Position numbers and translations under genes: made by a program. The notes beneath the pieces were generated by a model. It searched no databases. It was not told where the DNA came from and saw only the letters and a list, made by a program, of their open reading frames with translations. This document shows positions 9,106-17,305 of a stretch of 64,000 bases of DNA, in pieces; position 1 is the first letter of the stretch, and every line of letters begins with the position of its first letter. Origin of the DNA: Pseudomonas moorei (lineage in GTDB: Bacteria; Pseudomonadota; Gammaproteobacteria; Pseudomonadales; Pseudomonadaceae); NCBI RefSeq assembly GCF_008801475.1, contig NZ_VZPP01000017.1, positions 82,895 to 146,894 on the forward strand. The letters are read 5' to 3'.

Positions 9106-10161
9106 TTAAACCGCCGCGTTATAAAACTGCTCGCTGCTCTTCTGCTCCACCAGCGCCTGTTCGATGGCGGCCTGATGAACTTCGTCGGCGTGCTCTTCGC
9201 GGGCTTCCGGCAGGATGCCCAGACGCGAGAACAGCTGCATGTCCTTGTCGGCCTGCGGGTTGGCGGTGGTCAGCAATTTCTCGCCGTAGAAAATCGAGTT
9301 GGCGCCGGCGAAGAACGCCAGGGCCTGCATCTGCTCGTTCATCGCTTCGCGGCCGGCGGACAGGCGCACGTGGGATTTCGGCATCAGGATCCGGGCAACG
9401 GCGAGCATGCGAATGAAGTCGAATGGGTCGACGTCGTCGGCATTTTCCAGCGGTGTGCCGGCGACTTTCACCAGCATGTTGATCGGCACCGACTCCGGAT
9501 GCTCCGGCAGGTTGGCCAGCTGGATCAGCAGGTTGGCGCGGTCGTCGAGGGACTCGCCCATGCCGAGAATGCCGCCGGAGCAGATTTTCATCCCCGAATC
9601 ACGTACGTACGCCAGGGTTTGCAGGCGTTCGCTGTAGGTGCGGGTGGTGATGATGCTGCCGTAGAACTCAGGCGAGGTATCGAGGTTGTGGTTGTAGTAG
9701 TCGAGGCCGGCCTTGGCCAGGGCTTCGGTCTGCTCCTGATCCAGGCGACCGAGGGTCATGCAGGTTTCCAGGCCCAGGGCTTTTACGCCTTCGACCATTT
9801 TCAGCACGTAGGGCATGTCTTTGGCCGACGGGTGTTTCCACGCCGCGCCCATGCAGAAACGGGTCGAACCGATGGCCTTGGCCCGTGCAGCCTCTTCGAG
9901 GACCTTCTGCACTTCCATCAGTTTTTCTTTTTCCAGGCCGGTGTTGTAGTGACCGGACTGTGGGCAATATTTGCAATCTTCCGGGCAGGCGCCGGTTTTG
10001 ATCGACAGCAAGGTCGACACCTGAACACGGTTGGCGTCGAAATGCGCACGGTGCACCGTCTGAGCCTGGAACAACAGGTCGTTGAATGGCTGAACGAAGA
10101 GTGCTTTGACTTCGGCCAAAGACCAGTCATGACGCAGGGTTGCCGAGGTGCTGGCGCTCAT
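9106..10161 (-). CDS. bioB: biotin synthase
   Basis: Radical-SAM enzyme inserting sulphur into dethiobiotin, the last step of the pathway. 351 residues; the radical-SAM cysteines are Cys59, Cys63 and Cys66 in GACPEDCKYCPQ, and the 2Fe-2S ligands lie further on (CMGAAW, CMTLGRL, RLSAGR). First gene of the bio operon, reading away from the comF-like gene; the 86-bp divergent gap holds the operon promoter. No BirA-type operator is obvious to me. Confidence 0.97.
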   Translation of the reverse strand: MSASTSATLRHDWSLAEVKALFVQPFNDLLFQAQTVHRAHFDANRVQVSTLLSIKTGACPEDCKYCPQSGHYNTGLEKEKLMEVQKVLEEAARAKAIGSTRFCMGAAWKHPSAKDMPYVLKMVEGVKALGLETCMTLGRLDQEQTEALAKAGLDYYNHNLDTSPEFYGSIITTRTYSERLQTLAYVRDSGMKICSGGILGMGESLDDRANLLIQLANLPEHPESVPINMLVKVAGTPLENADDVDPFDFIRMLAVARILMPKSHVRLSAGREAMNEQMQALAFFAGANSIFYGEKLLTTANPQADKDMQLFSRLGILPEAREEHADEVHQAAIEQALVEQKSSEQFYNAAV

Positions 10162-10247
10162 GGGTGCTTCCTTTTTATGCTTGGACAGGCGGCTGGGGAT
10201 GGAATCGCAGTCGCATCAAGATGTTTCGGCATATTTAAGGAAGAGCG

Positions 10248-10988
10248 ATGCACTGTCAACCTCGATACCAAGGACCGGTTTACATCTGGTTAAAAAACAA
10301 TCAACCCTGCCTGCTCTGTGATGAACCCGCCGATGGCACCACGCCCATCTGCGTCAGCTGCGAAACCGAGCTGCCCTGGCTCGGCGATCATTGCCAGACC
10401 TGTGCCCTGCCCATGCCGGCTTCGGGCCTCGAGTGCGGCCAATGCCTGCACCGGCCTCCCGCTTTTAAACAGGTGATCGCACCCTGGACTTATGGATTCC
10501 CGATCGACAGCCTGATTACCCGTTTCAAACACAACGCGAAATGGCCTTATGGTCACCTGCTCGGCGAACTTCTCGCCCAATCGCTGCAACATCGCTTCGA
10601 CGACGACCTGGCCCGCCCCGATGCGCTGGTACCCGTACCGATGGCCAACCGGCGTCTGCGCCAACGGGGGTTCAATCAGGCCGCCATGCTGGCGCGCCGG
10701 CTCAGCGCCCACCTTGATATACCTTCCGATGAACGGTTGCTGCTCAGACCCCACGACACGGATGCTCAACAAGACTTGAATGCCGAGGCGCGCAAAAAAA
10801 ACCTGCGCAATGCCTTCGCCCTGGCCGCCGACGCTTCGCCAAAAGGACGCCACCTGGCACTGGTGGACGATGTCCTGACCACCGGCGCCACCGCGCAAGC
10901 CATCGCGCGCCTGCTGATGGACGCGGGCGCCAGGCAGGTCGACGTCTATTGCCTGGCACGCACGCCCAAACCTGGCGAGTCGCCGTGA
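10248..10988 (+). CDS. ComF-family phosphoribosyltransferase-like protein
   Basis: 246 residues. The N-terminal ~60 residues hold four Cys pairs in zinc-finger arrangement (CLLC, CVSC, CQTC, CGQC), then a PRTase fold with the PRPP loop LVDDVLTTGATA (about 204-215). ComF proteins are needed for DNA uptake in competent bacteria and for a DNA-related role in others; the exact reaction is not settled. Start ATG with AAGGA upstream. Divergent from bioB. Confidence 0.9.
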   Translation: MHCQPRYQGPVYIWLKNNQPCLLCDEPADGTTPICVSCETELPWLGDHCQTCALPMPASGLECGQCLHRPPAFKQVIAPWTYGFPIDSLITRFKHNAKWPYGHLLGELLAQSLQHRFDDDLARPDALVPVPMANRRLRQRGFNQAAMLARRLSAHLDIPSDERLLLRPHDTDAQQDLNAEARKKNLRNAFALAADASPKGRHLALVDDVLTTGATAQAIARLLMDAGARQVDVYCLARTPKPGESP

Positions 10989-11051
10989 CTTGACTCCCGC
11001 GCCCCGAGCCGCCAACGTCCGCTTCATCGTCACAGCCCATAGCGCCTTGCC

Positions 11052-11816
11052 ATGTCCTTGCCTACATTGTTGTCCCAGCACATTGTCCGCCGCCCGCAGC
11101 GCATTGCGCTGTTGCAACACATCGCCGAACAGGGGTCGATCACTCGCGCGGCGAAAAGCGCGGGCCTGAGCTACAAGGCGGCCTGGGACGCGATTGACGA
11201 GCTGAACAACCTCGCGCAGAAACCACTGGTGGAACGCAGCGTCGGCGGCAAGGGCGGTGGCGGCGCCAAACTGTCCGCCGAAGGGGAGCGGGTCTTGCGC
11301 CTCTATCAAAAACTGCAGGCGTTGCAGGCCCAGGTCCTGGAAGCGGCTGAAGAAGCCAGCGACCTCGACCTGCTCGGTCGCCTGATGCTCAGGACCAGCG
11401 CACGCAATCAGTTGCACGGCAAGGTGGTGGCCATTGAAACCCAAGGGCATAACGACCGGGTCCGCCTTGAGCTGGCCAAAGGCTTGAGCCTCGATGCGCA
11501 AATTACCCACGACAGCACCCTGCGCCTGGACCTGCAAACCGGCACTGAAGTCGTGGCCCTGATCAAGGCCGGCTGGCTTGACCTGCTCGGCAGCGACGAT
11601 GCAGCAACACCCGGACACAATTGCCTGGAGGGCGTCATCGACCAGATCCTCGACGCCGAAGACGGTCCCTGCGAAGTGCGCATCGGCCTGCCCAATGGCC
11701 AGACCCTCTGCGCCCTGGCCGAATCCCGGCATTTGCAATCACGCCAGCTGGGCACCGGCAAATCCGTACGCGTGCAGTTCTCGCCGTCCAACGTTTTGCT
11801 CGGCACGCCGCTGTAA
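11052..11816 (+). CDS. ModE-type molybdate-responsive regulator
   Basis: 254 residues: N-terminal winged helix (about 15-75, with ITRAAKSAGLSYKAAWDAID as helix-turn-helix), a glycine-rich hinge (GGKGGGGAKLS) typical of ModE, then two TOBE domains (about 122-185 and 190-252) that bind molybdate or tungstate. It would repress mod transport genes when molybdate is plentiful. No modABC genes lie in the window, so the targets are elsewhere. The ribosome binding site is weak. Confidence 0.88.
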   Translation: MSLPTLLSQHIVRRPQRIALLQHIAEQGSITRAAKSAGLSYKAAWDAIDELNNLAQKPLVERSVGGKGGGGAKLSAEGERVLRLYQKLQALQAQVLEAAEEASDLDLLGRLMLRTSARNQLHGKVVAIETQGHNDRVRLELAKGLSLDAQITHDSTLRLDLQTGTEVVALIKAGWLDLLGSDDAATPGHNCLEGVIDQILDAEDGPCEVRIGLPNGQTLCALAESRHLQSRQLGTGKSVRVQFSPSNVLLGTPL

Positions 11817-11883
11817 AGACAACTGAAACAAAAGCTTCATCCCCCATCATTAAGGTGACTGCAAAATTCGCAGGGAGCCTTAT

Positions 11884-13785
11884 GTGAGCCTATTAGAAGA
11901 CAACCAACCCACCGACCTCGAACAAATGGTCGGCCTCAGCCGTCGCGGTTTCATCAGCGCGGGCGCCCTGTGCGGTGCCGCCATGTTTCTCGGCGGCAAC
12001 CTGTTGAGCCGTAGTGTGCTGGCCGCTGGAGTCAGCGCCGGCAACAGCCAATTGCTGGGCTTCGACAGCATCCCCGCCGCCACCAGCGATGCGATCACCC
12101 TGCCGCCTGGCTACAAATCCTCGGTACTGATCAGTTGGGGCCAGCCCCTGCAGAAAAACGGTCCGGCCTTCGACCCGAGCGGCAATGGCACGGCCGAGCA
12201 TCAGGAAGTGCAGTTCGGCGACAACAACGACGGTATGAGCCTGTTTGAATTCCCCGGTGAAAAAGACCGGGCGCTAATGGCGATCAATAACGAATACACC
12301 AACTACCGCTACCTCTATCCCCACGGCGGCATGCCGCAGTCGGCGCAAGACGTGCGCAAGGCGTTGGCCTGCGAAGGCGTGTCGGTGATCGAAGTGCAGC
12401 GCAAGAATGGTCACTGGCAGTTCGTCCAGGGCTCGCACTACAACCGACGCATCCACGGCAATTCGCCGATCAGCCTGAGCGGCCCGGCAGCGGGTCACGA
12501 CCTGTTGAAAACCAGCGCCGACCCGCATGGCAAGAACGTCCTCGGGACGTTCCAGAACTGCGCCAACGGCAAGACGCCGTGGGGCACGTATCTGACCTGC
12601 GAAGAGAACTTCACCGACTGCTTCGGCAGCAGCGATGCCGAACAGAAATTCGATGCCGCACAGAAGCGCTACGGCGCGGTGGCGACCAGCAAAGAAATCA
12701 ACTGGCACCCGCACAACGAGCGCTTCGACCTGGCCAAGAACCCCAACGAACTCAACCGTCACGGCTGGGTGGTGGAGATCGACCCGTTCGACCCGAAATC
12801 GACCCCGGTCAAACGCACCGCACTGGGCCGCTTCAAACATGAAAACGCGGCCCTGGCGGAAACCGGCGACGGTCGTGCCGTGGTGTACATGGGCGACGAT
12901 GAACGCGGCGAGTTCATCTACAAATTCGTCAGCCGCGACAAGATCGACCACAAGAATCCCAAGGCCAACCGCGACCTGCTGGACCACGGCACCTTGTACG
13001 TGGCGCGTTTCGACGCCGGTGACGGGAACGCTGATCACCCCAAAGGCCAGGGTGAATGGATCGAACTGACCCACGGCAAGAACGGCATCGACGCCAGCAG
13101 CGGGTTTGCCGATCAGGCCGAAGTACTGATTCATGCACGCCTGGCCGCCAGCGTGGTGAAAGCCACGCGCATGGATCGCCCGGAATGGATCGTCGTCAGC
13201 CCCATGGACGGCCAGGTTTACTGCACGCTGACCAACAACGCCAAACGCGGTGAAGACGGCCAGCCAGTAGGCGGTCCGAACCCGCGGGAGAAGAACGTCT
13301 ACGGGCAAATCCTGCGCTGGCGCACCGACCGAGATGACCATGGCGCGAACACGTTCGCCTGGGACTTGTTCGTGGTCGCGGGCAACCCGCAGGTGCATGC
13401 CGGGACGCCGAAGGGCGGGTCGTCGAACATCACGGCCCAGAACATGTTCAACAGCCCCGATGGATTGGGTTTCGACAAGGCCGGGCGCTTGTGGATTCTG
13501 ACCGACGGCGACATGAGCAATGCCGGCGACTTTGCGGGCATGGGCAACAACCAGATGCTTTGTGCCGATCCGCAGACGGGTGAGATTCGCCGCTTCATGG
13601 TCGGGCCGATTGGTTGCGAGGTGACGGGGATCTGCTTCTCGCCGGATCAAAAGACGCTGTTCGTCGGGATTCAGCATCCAGGTGAAAACGGCGGATCAAC
13701 CTTCCCCGAGCATTTGCCGAACGGTAAGCCGCGGTCTTCGGTGATGGCGATTACCCGAGAGGATGGCGGGGTCGTCGGCGCCTGA
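11884..13785 (+). CDS. PhoX-family Tat-exported phosphatase
   Basis: 633-residue member of the PhoX/DUF839 family, periplasmic alkaline phosphatases that use Ca/Fe. The start is GTG at 11884 (GGGAG six bases upstream); the ATG two bases earlier reads straight into TGA. The Tat signal SRRGFISAG (19-27) is followed by a hydrophobic stretch and a cleavage region near LAAG. The body shows family features: TCEENF, WHPHNERFDLA, GWVVEIDPFDP, a long beta-propeller, and SPDGLGFD near the C-terminus. It likely releases phosphate from organic esters in the periplasm. I see no convincing Pho box upstream, so phosphate control is not shown by sequence. Confidence 0.92.
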   Translation: MSLLEDNQPTDLEQMVGLSRRGFISAGALCGAAMFLGGNLLSRSVLAAGVSAGNSQLLGFDSIPAATSDAITLPPGYKSSVLISWGQPLQKNGPAFDPSGNGTAEHQEVQFGDNNDGMSLFEFPGEKDRALMAINNEYTNYRYLYPHGGMPQSAQDVRKALACEGVSVIEVQRKNGHWQFVQGSHYNRRIHGNSPISLSGPAAGHDLLKTSADPHGKNVLGTFQNCANGKTPWGTYLTCEENFTDCFGSSDAEQKFDAAQKRYGAVATSKEINWHPHNERFDLAKNPNELNRHGWVVEIDPFDPKSTPVKRTALGRFKHENAALAETGDGRAVVYMGDDERGEFIYKFVSRDKIDHKNPKANRDLLDHGTLYVARFDAGDGNADHPKGQGEWIELTHGKNGIDASSGFADQAEVLIHARLAASVVKATRMDRPEWIVVSPMDGQVYCTLTNNAKRGEDGQPVGGPNPREKNVYGQILRWRTDRDDHGANTFAWDLFVVAGNPQVHAGTPKGGSSNITAQNMFNSPDGLGFDKAGRLWILTDGDMSNAGDFAGMGNNQMLCADPQTGEIRRFMVGPIGCEVTGICFSPDQKTLFVGIQHPGENGGSTFPEHLPNGKPRSSVMAITREDGGVVGA

Positions 13786-13791
13786 TAAGGC

Positions 13792-13858
13792 CTCATCGCG
13801 AGCAGGCTCGCTCCCACATGGGCAACACCGAACCTGTGGAGCTTGCTCGCGATGACGT
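13792..13858. repeat. REP pair
   Basis: Inverted REP copies (CATCGCGAGCAGGCTCGCTC and GGAGCTTGCTCGCGATG) between the phoX-like gene and srkA; it may serve as the transcription end for the former. Confidence 0.85.
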
Positions 13859-13959
13859 CAGCCCAAACCACACACATCTCAAGCCCAGTCACTAAAGAAG
13901 CCCCGTCTGCGCTACCATGCATGGCCGGACGCGGCAGCCTGCTGCGCGCAGGAGTCAGC

Positions 13960-14934
13960 ATGGCCCACCCGTTTGAAACGCTCACCCCAGACCTCGTGCT
14001 CGATGCCGTCGAAAGCATCGGCTTTCTCAGCGACGCTCGCATTCTGGCGCTCAACAGCTATGAGAACCGCGTCTATCAAGTCGGCATCGAAGACTCCGAG
14101 CCGCTGATCGCCAAGTTCTACCGTCCGCAGCGCTGGACCAACGAAGCGATTCTCGAAGAACACCAGTTCACCTTCGAACTTGCCGATGTCGAGGTGCCGG
14201 TCGTCGCGCCGCTGATCCATAACGGTGAAACCCTGCACGAACACAACGGCTTTCGCTTCACCCTGTTCCCCCGCCGTGGTGGCCGTGCGCCGGAGCCAGG
14301 CAACCTCGATCAGTTGTATCGCCTCGGGCAACTGCTCGGTCGCCTGCACGCGGTGGGCGCGACCAAGCCGTTCGTGCACCGTGAAGCACTGGGTGTGAAA
14401 AACTTTGGTTATGACTCGCTGACCACCTTGCTCGAAGGCAACTTCATCCCCCGCAGCCTGCTGCCGGCCTACGAGTCGGTGGCCCGTGATCTGCTCAAGC
14501 GCGTGGAAGAGGTCTACGACGCCACGCCACACCAGAACATCCGCATGCATGGCGACTGCCACCCCGGCAACATGATGTGCCGCGACGAGATGTTCCACAT
14601 CGTCGACCTCGACGACTGCCGCATGGGCCCTGCGGTGCAGGACATCTGGATGATGCTGGCAGGGGATCGACAGGATTGCCTGGGGCAGTTGTCGGAGTTG
14701 ATGGACGGCTACAACGAATTCCACGATTTCAACCCGCGCGAACTGGCCTTGATCGAACCACTGCGCGCCTTGCGCCTGATGCACTACAGTGCCTGGCTCG
14801 CCCGCCGCTGGGACGACCCGGCCTTCCCGCGCAGTTTTCCGTGGTTCGGGACGGAAAGGTATTGGGGCGATCAAGTGTTGGCATTGCGTGAACAACTCGC
14901 GGCACTCAACGAAGAACCGCTGAAACTTTTCTAA
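13960..14934 (+). CDS. srkA: stress response kinase A (YihE)
   Basis: Protein kinase-like enzyme of the YihE/SrkA group (APH fold), linked in E. coli to survival under Cpx-type stress and to limiting programmed death. I start at the ATG at 13960, with AGGAG before it; the longer frame runs into the REP. 324 residues: ATP-lobe residues early, then HGDCHPGN (about 197-204) with the catalytic Asp, and the metal-binding DLDD (about 216-219). Followed by a REP pair and rarD. Confidence 0.93.
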   Translation: MAHPFETLTPDLVLDAVESIGFLSDARILALNSYENRVYQVGIEDSEPLIAKFYRPQRWTNEAILEEHQFTFELADVEVPVVAPLIHNGETLHEHNGFRFTLFPRRGGRAPEPGNLDQLYRLGQLLGRLHAVGATKPFVHREALGVKNFGYDSLTTLLEGNFIPRSLLPAYESVARDLLKRVEEVYDATPHQNIRMHGDCHPGNMMCRDEMFHIVDLDDCRMGPAVQDIWMMLAGDRQDCLGQLSELMDGYNEFHDFNPRELALIEPLRALRLMHYSAWLARRWDDPAFPRSFPWFGTERYWGDQVLALREQLAALNEEPLKLF

Positions 14935-14949
14935 ACAGCAGCGCCCCCC

Positions 14950-15050
14950 TGTAGGAGCGAGCCTGCTCGCGATGGTCGTGAACGATAACGCGGGGAACCT
15001 GATACCCCGCGGCGCCTTTGAGTTCATCGCGAGCAGGCTCGCTCCTACAT
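14950..15050. repeat. REPIN (two inverted REPs)
   Basis: TGTAGGAGCGAGCCTGCTCG at the left and its inverse GAGCAGGCTCGCTCCTACA at the right, about 60 bp apart; a canonical example of the repeat family in this window. Confidence 0.9.
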
Positions 15051-15118
15051 CGATCAGCACATCAGGAAAAATCTCCTTACAATCCCCTCTTTGTTAGCTG
15101 CCTAAGCAAGGACTCTGC

Positions 15119-16006
15119 ATGCAAGCTGCCAACCTCCGTCGGGGGTACATCCTGGGCCTGAGTGCCTACATCATCTGGGGAATTTTCCCGCTCTACTTCA
15201 AAGCCATCGCCAATGTGCCCGCCGTGGAGATCATCATCCACCGTGTGTTGTGGTCGGCGCTGTTCGGCTCTTTGCTGCTGATGGTCTGGAAACATCCGGG
15301 CTGGTGGCGCGAGTTACGGGAGAATCCGAAACGACTGGCGATCCTGGCCCTGAGCGGCACGCTGATCGCCGCCAACTGGCTGACGTATGTCTGGTCGGTG
15401 AATAACGGACGCATGCTTGAAGCCAGCCTTGGCTATTACATCAACCCGCTGGTAAACGTGCTGCTGGGCATGTTGATCCTCGGCGAACGGCTACGGCGCA
15501 TGCAGTGGATCGCCGTGGGTCTGGCGGCGATCGGTGTGGCGCAGCAGGTGTGGCAGGTAGGGAGCCTGCCGTGGGTGTCGCTGGTGTTGGCCCTGACCTT
15601 CGGTTGCTACGGGTTGATCCGCAAGCAGGCACCGGTCAAGGCATTGCCGGGGCTGGTGGTGGAAACCTGGATGCTGGTGCCGATTGCTGTCGCCTGGTTG
15701 CTGTTCAATCCGACCGCTGCGAGTACTCAACCTGAGTTCTGGACGACGTCCGAAGCCTGGTGGCTGGTCGCTGCCGGCCCGGTGACGCTGGTGCCGCTGG
15801 TCTGCTTCAACGCCGCTGCACGGCATTTGCCCTACACCACGCTGGGGTTTCTCCAGTACGTGGCACCGACATTGGTGTTGTTGCTGGCCGTGCTGCTGTT
15901 TGGCGAACACCTGTCGTCGAGTACGTTGCTGGCCTTCATCTTTATCTGGGCCGGCCTGGCCGTTTACAGCGTCGACGCATGGTTCAGCCTGCGCCGCCGA
16001 GGCTGA
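15119..16006 (+). CDS. rarD: RarD-type EamA permease
   Basis: 295-residue inner-membrane protein with about ten hydrophobic segments in two EamA repeats. RarD was named for chloramphenicol sensitivity, but the substrate is unknown; drug/metabolite export is the family role. Start ATG with AAGGA seven bases upstream. The motif SAYIIWGIFPLYFK and the ending FIWAGLAVYS are typical. It is convergent with the GcvR-like gene. Confidence 0.9.
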   Translation: MQAANLRRGYILGLSAYIIWGIFPLYFKAIANVPAVEIIIHRVLWSALFGSLLLMVWKHPGWWRELRENPKRLAILALSGTLIAANWLTYVWSVNNGRMLEASLGYYINPLVNVLLGMLILGERLRRMQWIAVGLAAIGVAQQVWQVGSLPWVSLVLALTFGCYGLIRKQAPVKALPGLVVETWMLVPIAVAWLLFNPTAASTQPEFWTTSEAWWLVAAGPVTLVPLVCFNAAARHLPYTTLGFLQYVAPTLVLLLAVLLFGEHLSSSTLLAFIFIWAGLAVYSVDAWFSLRRRG

Positions 16007-16027
16007 TCAAAAAACGCACAAACCTCT

Positions 16028-16052
16028 GCAGGCCACGTCAACCGTGGCCTGC
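16028..16052 (+). terminator. hairpin downstream of rarD, weak terminator
   Basis: Perfect 10-bp stem (16028-16037 with 16043-16052, TCAAC loop) but only a short mixed T/C tail, so termination is uncertain. Confidence 0.5.
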
Positions 16053-16069
16053 ATCGTTCCTTCCCAAGG

Positions 16070-16200
16070 TTATCCACAGCCTGATCCCCGGCGAATGTGC
16101 GCAAGTCGCTGAAACTGTTGGTTTTTTGATCAATTCCTGAAAAGCCTCGGCCGGCGTGGCCTGGCGGGCTGTCTCTACAGGTTATCCACAGGCAGGTGCA
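16070..16200 (+). promoter_or_regulatory. pair of perfect DnaA boxes
   Basis: TTATCCACA occurs at 16070-16078 and 16192-16200, same orientation, 122 bp apart, in the convergent gap between rarD and the GcvR-like gene, where no promoter is needed. The match to the bacterial DnaA box is exact; binding is inferred. Confidence 0.6.
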
Positions 16201-16221
16201 CGTTTAACTTGGATAACCCGA

Positions 16222-16740
16222 TCAAGGCTCACTGCGCAGCACCAACTCCACCATCAGATCGTCGGCCAGGGTTTCCAGGCGCGACTGCAATACATCCAGG
16301 GACAGGGTCAGCGGGACCGCGAGAATCGCTTCGGCGTGGAACAGCGGCTCACTGCTCATCGGTGCCGGCCGCACCTCAGTCACCAGCCGTTCCAGATTCA
16401 CCCCCTGCTCACTCAACAGTCGAGTGATATCACGCACGATCCCCGGCCGGTCATTGCCTACCAGCTCCATGGCGATGGGTTTCCAGGTGCAGGATTGTTC
16501 GATGCCGCTTTCGGCGATCAAGACGCGAATGCCTTGGGCGGACAGGCCTTGCAGGGCATCGACCAACGCATCGTAGGCCTCTGCCGGCACGCCCACTCGA
16601 AGGATCCCGGCGAACTGCCCGGCCATGCGTGACATGCGGCTTTCCAGCCAGTTGCCGCCGTGCTCGGCAATGCATTGGGCAATGCGCTCGACCTGCCCTG
16701 GCTTGTCCGGTGCAAAAACGGTGAGTACGAGGTGGTCCAT
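16222..16740 (-). CDS. GcvR-like ACT-domain regulatory protein
   Basis: 172 residues made of two ACT domains (about 3-80 and 92-165; DKPGQVERIAQ and NDRPGIVRDIT mark their first helices). This is the architecture of GcvR, which in E. coli binds glycine and GcvA to repress the glycine cleavage operon. No DNA-binding domain, so it must act through a partner. The gene is not next to gcv genes here, but its neighbourhood (rarD, glcB) is the same as in other pseudomonads. Confidence 0.88.
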   Translation of the reverse strand: MDHLVLTVFAPDKPGQVERIAQCIAEHGGNWLESRMSRMAGQFAGILRVGVPAEAYDALVDALQGLSAQGIRVLIAESGIEQSCTWKPIAMELVGNDRPGIVRDITRLLSEQGVNLERLVTEVRPAPMSSEPLFHAEAILAVPLTLSLDVLQSRLETLADDLMVELVLRSEP

Positions 16741-17305
16741 GGCGCAGCCCTCTGGTCATGACTTTTGTTATAGAAGACCAAGTATAGGCAAGGCACCGGA
16801 ATCGGCTTGGCGCAGCTTTTCTGTGGCGAGGGAGCTTGCTCCCGCTCGACCGCGTTGCGGTCGTAAAAGCTTTGCAAGCAAGCGGGAGCAAGCTCCCTCG
16901 CCACCAAAAAACAAAGCCCCATAGCCGTGCATCAAAGATTATGTGTACAAGTTTTTATATTTAACTGGAACAATCTCATGGTTTTTTGAGAACATCCCGA
17001 TCCCCGGCGTGACTGCAATGCGTCATGGGGTCGCAGAACGACGTAATTAGTCTAATTTTCACAAGCGCAATTCATCATGTAGTATGCCGCAGCGCGCACT
17101 ACATAACGTTGGATCGATGTCTGCCTCAGGCGCAGTCGCATCCCTGAAAGCCCCGTCAGCACGGCCTCCGCGCCGTTGATTGGTCCCCACCCAGCCGTCA
17201 GAAATGGCATGTACTGGTCCCAGGGTTTGTGGTTTAAATGCCAAAGGCTTCATTGTTAAATTGAAGAGCTGAAAAGCGAAATAGCTGAGCAGAGTGAGGC
17301 AAGCA
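16741..17305. other. 565-bp intergenic region with a long inverted repeat
   Basis: No gene seen. It carries the divergent promoters of the GcvR-like gene and glcB. An inverted repeat of another REP type (GTGGCGAGGGAGCTTGCTCC from 16823 and its inverse ending near 16903) occupies its left part. The right part (16930-17280) is more A/T-rich and probably holds the glcB promoter and leader; I cannot name an operator. Confidence 0.6.
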
